NCBI GenBank assembly: GCA_964365465.1
Contig: CAYIPT010000026.1
Coordinates: 1 to 7,517, forward strand
Length of the DNA stretch: 7,517 nucleotides
Source of the DNA: WO2-35-19 sp964365465
Lineage (GTDB): Bacteria; Patescibacteriota; Minisyncoccia; Phycocordibacterales; WO2-35-19
Direction of reading: 5' to 3'
Part shown: piece after piece, positions 4,689 to 7,517 of the stretch
Position numbering within the stretch: the stretch's first letter is position 1
Layout of the letters: each line of letters starts with the position of its first letter
The notes under the pieces: generated by a model
The model's database searches: none
Told to the model about the DNA's origin: nothing
Seen by the model: only the letters and a program-made list of their open reading frames with translations
Made by a program: the position numbers and the translations under genes

Positions 4689-5576
4689 TTATAGTTTTTG
4701 ATGAACGGGGCAAAAATGGGCTGAACGGCCGCCTACCTTTATTTTCTCAATAATCCCGCCGTCGCGTTTTTTACACTTTTGCCCTTTGAGCCCGTAGGCG
4801 TTTTGCATTTCCTGATATCTTCCTTTTTTGCCTTGGGCGTCGCGGTAATCAATATAAGAACTCCCCCGGGCTTTGATTGCTTTATTCAAAACGGATTTTA
4901 TGGACCTGTATATTTTTTTAAGATCGGTCTCTTTTAAATCAAAAACTTTTTTGAGGGGATGAACGCCGACCTGCCACAAAATTTCATCCGAATAAATATT
5001 TCCTATGCCGGCTATAACACTCTGGTCCATAAGAACCGTTTTTATTCTGCCCTTTTTATTTTTTATGATTTCATAAAATTTTTTGAAGTTAAAATTCTTG
5101 TCAAACGGTTCTGGTCCCATTTTTTGAAATTTATCTGAAAGTTTTTCTGTTGGAATTACAGCTACGCTGGCAAATTTTCTCATATCACAGAGAGCTAGAT
5201 GTTTTCCGTTTGATAAAATAAAAATAAGATGTATAAATCTGTTAAACGGATCTTTCAATTCTTCCGGCTCGATAGGAATCCATTTTTGAAATTTGAAATT
5301 TGATTTTTGATATTTTCCGTAAAGCAGATGCCCAGTCATTTTTTGATGAACGAGCAAGGTCAGACCTTTGGGATTTTTTTTAAGGTCTGACTTTGGGCTC
5401 AAATGAATCAAAATATTTTTACCCCTTCTTTCTATTCCTAAAATTTTTTGTCCGACAACCTCTTTTTTAATATTCTTAAATTTTTTAACATCAGTCCAAA
5501 CATCCGTGATTTTAAGTCCCGGCAGGAATTTTTTCAAATCCGTCACTATTGTGTGTACTTCCGGCAGTTCAGGCAT
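4689..5576 (-). CDS. mutM: Formamidopyrimidine-DNA glycosylase (Fpg/MutM)
   Basis: Bifunctional base-excision repair enzyme that removes oxidised purines such as 8-oxoguanine and cuts the abasic site. The protein is 295 residues, normal for the family. The start is set by chemistry: MPELPEV at 5576 leaves Pro2 as N-terminal nucleophile and Glu3 as acid once Met is removed; the ATG four codons upstream would block this. Lys79 in HQKMTG, the helix-two-turn-helix with SVIAGIGNIYSDEILW (186-201, Asn193) and Arg284 in VGGRSAHF are present. The C-terminal zinc finger is unusual: CKKRDGG (268-274) in place of C..CG, and CPVHQ (289-293) in place of CP.C. An AT-rich repeat adds KYQKSNFKFQK at 88-98. 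It begins 1 nt after the Mur ligase stop, so they are probably co-translated. GGAAAA lies 4 nt before the ATG. Confidence 0.95.
   Translation of the reverse strand: MPELPEVHTIVTDLKKFLPGLKITDVWTDVKKFKNIKKEVVGQKILGIERRGKNILIHLSPKSDLKKNPKGLTLLVHQKMTGHLLYGKYQKSNFKFQKWIPIEPEELKDPFNRFIHLIFILSNGKHLALCDMRKFASVAVIPTEKLSDKFQKMGPEPFDKNFNFKKFYEIIKNKKGRIKTVLMDQSVIAGIGNIYSDEILWQVGVHPLKKVFDLKETDLKKIYRSIKSVLNKAIKARGSSYIDYRDAQGKKGRYQEMQNAYGLKGQKCKKRDGGIIEKIKVGGRSAHFCPVHQKL
5283..5315 (-). repeat. AT-rich short-period repeat inside mutM
   Basis: On the coding strand, the motifs TCAAAAA and TCAAATT recur in near-tandem array and encode KYQKSNFKFQK (residues 88-98) between the catalytic-Lys region and the next conserved block. 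It has the look of a simple-sequence expansion in a loop. Confidence 0.45.
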
Positions 5577-5577
5577 T

Positions 5578-6870
5578 TTATTTTCCAAAAATTTTATTTA
5601 ATTCTTCTCGTGCCACCGCGGCGTCGTCCCAAGGAGTTTTCTTTCCATTTGCTTCCATAATATACGGATCGGTGCCTTTGCCAGTGATAAGCACCGCAGT
5701 TTGCTTATCATCCTGAGCGAGTGAAGCGAGTCGAATGGATTTGTTAATCGCTTGTCGCCTATCCATAATTATTTCGCACGGCTTATTTTTGATTCCTTTT
5801 TTGACATCCTCAACAATTTTAGCGGGGTCTTCATCATAAGGATCTTCGTTTGTTAAAATAATTTGATCGCAGTATTCATCCGCTATTTTGCCCATTTCTT
5901 CTCTTTTCCATTTGTCTCGTCCTCCGCCCGTATTACCCAACACGCATATCAAATGATGTTTTTTTGCTTGTGGTGAGCTTGTTAAACCATATGTTTCATA
6001 AACAGCTCTTAAAGAATCTGGAGTGTGAGCGTAATCAACTACTACATCAAACTTTTGTCCGCAATCAATCTTTTCCATTCTGCCTCTGACAAAATTTATT
6101 TTTTCAATCCCTTTCTTTATAATATTGTCTGGAATTCCGGCGAATTTGGCGTAGGCGATGGCGCCAAGCATGTTGGAAACATTAAAAATACCGGGCAATT
6201 TGCTGTGAACTATCATTTTGTCTATTTGAAAGGAAGAGCCGTTTTCATCGGCCTTTATACTGATGGCGTCGCGGAGAGAGTAGGGGATTTTATTTTTTAT
6301 ATTAAGTGCCAAAAATTTCTTACCCTCTTTATCATCTGCGTTTACCACCATAACTCTTTCTTTTTTATTTTCCAATTCTCTGGCAATGTTTAATTTGGCT
6401 CTTAAATAATTTTGATAAGAGCCGTGCGATTCAATATGCTCGGGAGCCAGGTTAGTAAAAATTAGAGCGTCGGGATAAATAAATTTATGCCTGAATTGTT
6501 TTGCTCCCTCACTCGTCATCTCAAGTATAGCGTGGGTACAGCCGGCTTTTGCCGCATCATGCAAAAAATTTTGCATAAAAAATCTGCCGGGCATGCTCAT
6601 TTTGAATAAATTTCTTTTTTCTTTTTCTCCTATTTTAAACCGTAAAGTGCTTTGTAAGGCCGTTTTATAACCGGCTGATTCTAAAATAGAATTCACCAAT
6701 TCTGTCGTCGTTGTTTTGCCCTTGGTACCCGTGATTCCAATAACAATGAGTTTTCTTGAAGGGAAGCGATAGATTAAAGCGCCCAAAAAAGCCAGCCCAT
6801 AATGATATACGGGTTGAAAAAAATTAAAAATAAATTTTGGTATTATTTTTTTTAATAATTTTAGCACCAT
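5578..6870 (-). CDS. MurE-like Mur ligase without the N-terminal UDP-binding domain
   Basis: ATP-dependent ligase of the MurC-F family; the best match is MurE, which adds the third residue (meso-diaminopimelate or lysine) to UDP-MurNAc-dipeptide in the cytoplasm. The 430 residues include the P-loop GITGTKGKTTT (45-55), MTSEGAKQFRH (118-128), TNLAPEHIESHGS (139-151), GRMEKID (263-269), VDYAHTPDSL (278-287), NTGGGRD (313-319) and TGKGTDPY (396-403). MurE enzymes are usually near 490 residues; the N-terminal domain is replaced by a hydrophobic stretch (about 12-34), perhaps membrane-associated. The substrate-choosing DNPR-type motif reads NEDPY (341-345), so the amino acid added cannot be assigned. 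Two loops carry palindromic-repeat sequence (about 295-300 and 378-388). The ATG overlaps the ruvA stop by 1 nt. Stop is TAA. Confidence 0.85.
   Translation of the reverse strand: MVLKLLKKIIPKFIFNFFQPVYHYGLAFLGALIYRFPSRKLIVIGITGTKGKTTTTELVNSILESAGYKTALQSTLRFKIGEKEKRNLFKMSMPGRFFMQNFLHDAAKAGCTHAILEMTSEGAKQFRHKFIYPDALIFTNLAPEHIESHGSYQNYLRAKLNIARELENKKERVMVVNADDKEGKKFLALNIKNKIPYSLRDAISIKADENGSSFQIDKMIVHSKLPGIFNVSNMLGAIAYAKFAGIPDNIIKKGIEKINFVRGRMEKIDCGQKFDVVVDYAHTPDSLRAVYETYGLTSSPQAKKHHLICVLGNTGGGRDKWKREEMGKIADEYCDQIILTNEDPYDEDPAKIVEDVKKGIKNKPCEIIMDRRQAINKSIRLASLAQDDKQTAVLITGKGTDPYIMEANGKKTPWDDAAVAREELNKIFGK
5709..5740 (-). repeat. Palindromic repeat fragment coding within the Mur ligase
   Basis: On the plus strand this reads CATCCTGAGCGAGTGAAGCG, then AGTCGAATGGAT. 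It has outer arms ATCC/GGAT and an internal GCGAG-TGAA-GCGAG direct repeat. On the coding strand it gives SIRLASLAQDD (378-388), lying where MurE proteins I recall have a loop about 5 residues shorter. I remember this CCTGAGCGAGTGAAGCGAGTC type of sequence as part of the same dispersed element as the block in the methyltransferase gene. Confidence 0.6.
5972..5990 (-). repeat. Diverged repeat copy within the Mur ligase
   Basis: The minus strand reads ATGGTTTAACAAGCTCACC, matching 985-1003 at 17 of 19 positions. It encodes part of YGLTSSPQ in a loop just before LICVLGNTGGGRD. The reading frame differs from that used in the methyltransferase gene. Confidence 0.55.
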
Positions 6871-7436
6871 TATTTGCCTAAATTTTTAAGGGCGTATTTA
6901 ATTTTTTCATTCGTGCCCGCCAAATCTTTTGGTAATTTTTTAATGGTTTCTTGAATATCTCTTTCTCTGTAACCCAATGACTTAAGAGCGTCAAAAACAT
7001 CTATATCTTCACTTGTTCCGTTTTGTCCTTTTTGGCCTGTTATAAGTTTTCCGTTTAATTCCAAAACAATTTTTTGGCTTGTTTTTTGACCAATGCCAGA
7101 AATTTTTGTTAAAGAAGAAGTATCTCCAGTAGCCACGGCTTCTTCAATTGATTTAACTCCAGCCACGCTCAATATAGCCAAACCGGATTTGGGACCAACT
7201 CCGGAAACAGTGATCAATAATTCAAAAACCCGGAGTTCTTCTTCTGTTTCAAATCCGTAAAGGTCTATGGAATTTTCTCTGACCGCCGTATGTGTCCAAA
7301 AGTTTGCCTCCTGATTAATTTTCAGTCCGCCCAAATATGAAGGAGTGCTATGTACAACAAAACCGACGCCCCCTGTTTTGACAATAACCCTTGTTCCTTT
7401 TAAGTCGTATATTTTGCCCGTAATGTGCCCGAACAT
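6870..7436 (-). CDS. ruvA: Holliday junction DNA helicase subunit RuvA
   Basis: RuvA binds four-way junctions as a tetramer and loads RuvB for branch migration in recombination. The 188-residue protein (family about 190-205) has the N-terminal OB-fold (MFGHITGKIYDLKGTRVIVKTGGVGF to about residue 65), two helix-hairpin-helix motifs (LLITVSGVGPKSGLAILSV and LTKISGIGQKTSQKIVLEL), a linker, and the C-terminal RuvB-binding bundle (DVFDALKSLGYRERDIQETIKKLP...). I chose the ATG at 7436 because MFGHITGKI is the normal family start; an in-frame ATG 16 codons upstream lies above the promoter. The -10 ends 6 nt before this ATG, so the message is probably leaderless. First gene of the minus-strand cluster; its TAA overlaps the next ATG by 1 nt. 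Confidence 0.95.
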   Translation of the reverse strand: MFGHITGKIYDLKGTRVIVKTGGVGFVVHSTPSYLGGLKINQEANFWTHTAVRENSIDLYGFETEEELRVFELLITVSGVGPKSGLAILSVAGVKSIEEAVATGDTSSLTKISGIGQKTSQKIVLELNGKLITGQKGQNGTSEDIDVFDALKSLGYRERDIQETIKKLPKDLAGTNEKIKYALKNLGK

Positions 7437-7442
7437 GTCCCT

Positions 7443-7471
7443 AATATAGCAGAAAAGGGTTAAATTGTCTA
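7443..7471 (-). promoter_or_regulatory. Sigma70 promoter of the ruvA cluster
   Basis: On the minus strand, -35 TAGACA (7466-7471), 17-nt spacer, then TGC-TATATT extended -10 (7443-7448), 6 nt before the ruvA ATG. AGGG just before the ATG is too close to act as a normal ribosome site. Confidence 0.65.
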
Positions 7472-7517
7472 AGGTCAGATACATATTGCACTCAATTCTT
7501 AATTGGGCGCAAAATGA

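Noticed and set aside
6025..6393. Plus-strand open frame within the Mur ligase gene
   Set aside because: It lies wholly inside a gene with clear family motifs on the other strand; its composition fits an antisense shadow.

Overview
The window looks like chromosomal DNA of a small-genome, low-GC bacterium of the Candidate Phyla Radiation (Patescibacteria, Parcubacteria-like). The signs are AT-rich, Lys/Asn/Ile-rich coding sequence, tightly packed genes, a MurE-type ligase without its N-terminal domain, a membrane-anchored lamin-tail-like protein, and a diversity-generating retroelement (DGR) whose target resembles proteins I recall from that radiation. This assignment is from memory of families, not from a search. 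The genetic code appears standard: several genes end in UGA.

Layout. Positions 1-119 may hold the 3' end of a plus-strand gene. A minus-strand DoxX-like membrane protein (145-549) is divergent from a plus-strand SpoU/TrmH-type RNA methyltransferase (568-1083). Positions 1115-3723 are a complete but apparently decaying DGR cassette. It contains a consensus promoter, a GC-rich target gene (1188-1856) with its variable repeat (VR, 1728-1837), a stem-loop just past the VR, and a strong UUCG hairpin terminator. These are followed by a probable template RNA with its own promoter and terminator (about 1961-2337) carrying the template repeat (TR, 2182-2291), then avd on the opposite strand (2312-2665), and a DGR reverse transcriptase (2698-3723) interrupted by one in-frame TGA at 3058.

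Positions 3715-7436 are a minus-strand cluster read right to left: ruvA, a MurE-like ligase, mutM and a membrane-anchored lamin-tail-like protein. ruvA and the ligase overlap by 1 nt, and the ligase and mutM are 1 nt apart. The last gene has its own predicted promoter and overlaps the RT 3' end convergently.

How the DGR should work. RT and Avd copy the TR RNA with errors at adenines, and the cDNA replaces the VR at the 3' end of the target gene, changing surface residues of a C-type-lectin-like fold. Here 14 of 26 TR adenines differ in the VR (54%), against 15 of 84 other positions (18%). The adenine signature is real, but the non-adenine drift, the UGA in RT and the damaged start of avd suggest the cassette has recently stopped working.

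Other points of interest are fragments of a dispersed palindromic repeat built in-frame into two conserved genes (the RNA methyltransferase and the Mur ligase), a recurring TGCTATAyT promoter motif placed so close to start codons that several messages should be leaderless or nearly so, and a MutM whose zinc finger has lost canonical cysteines.
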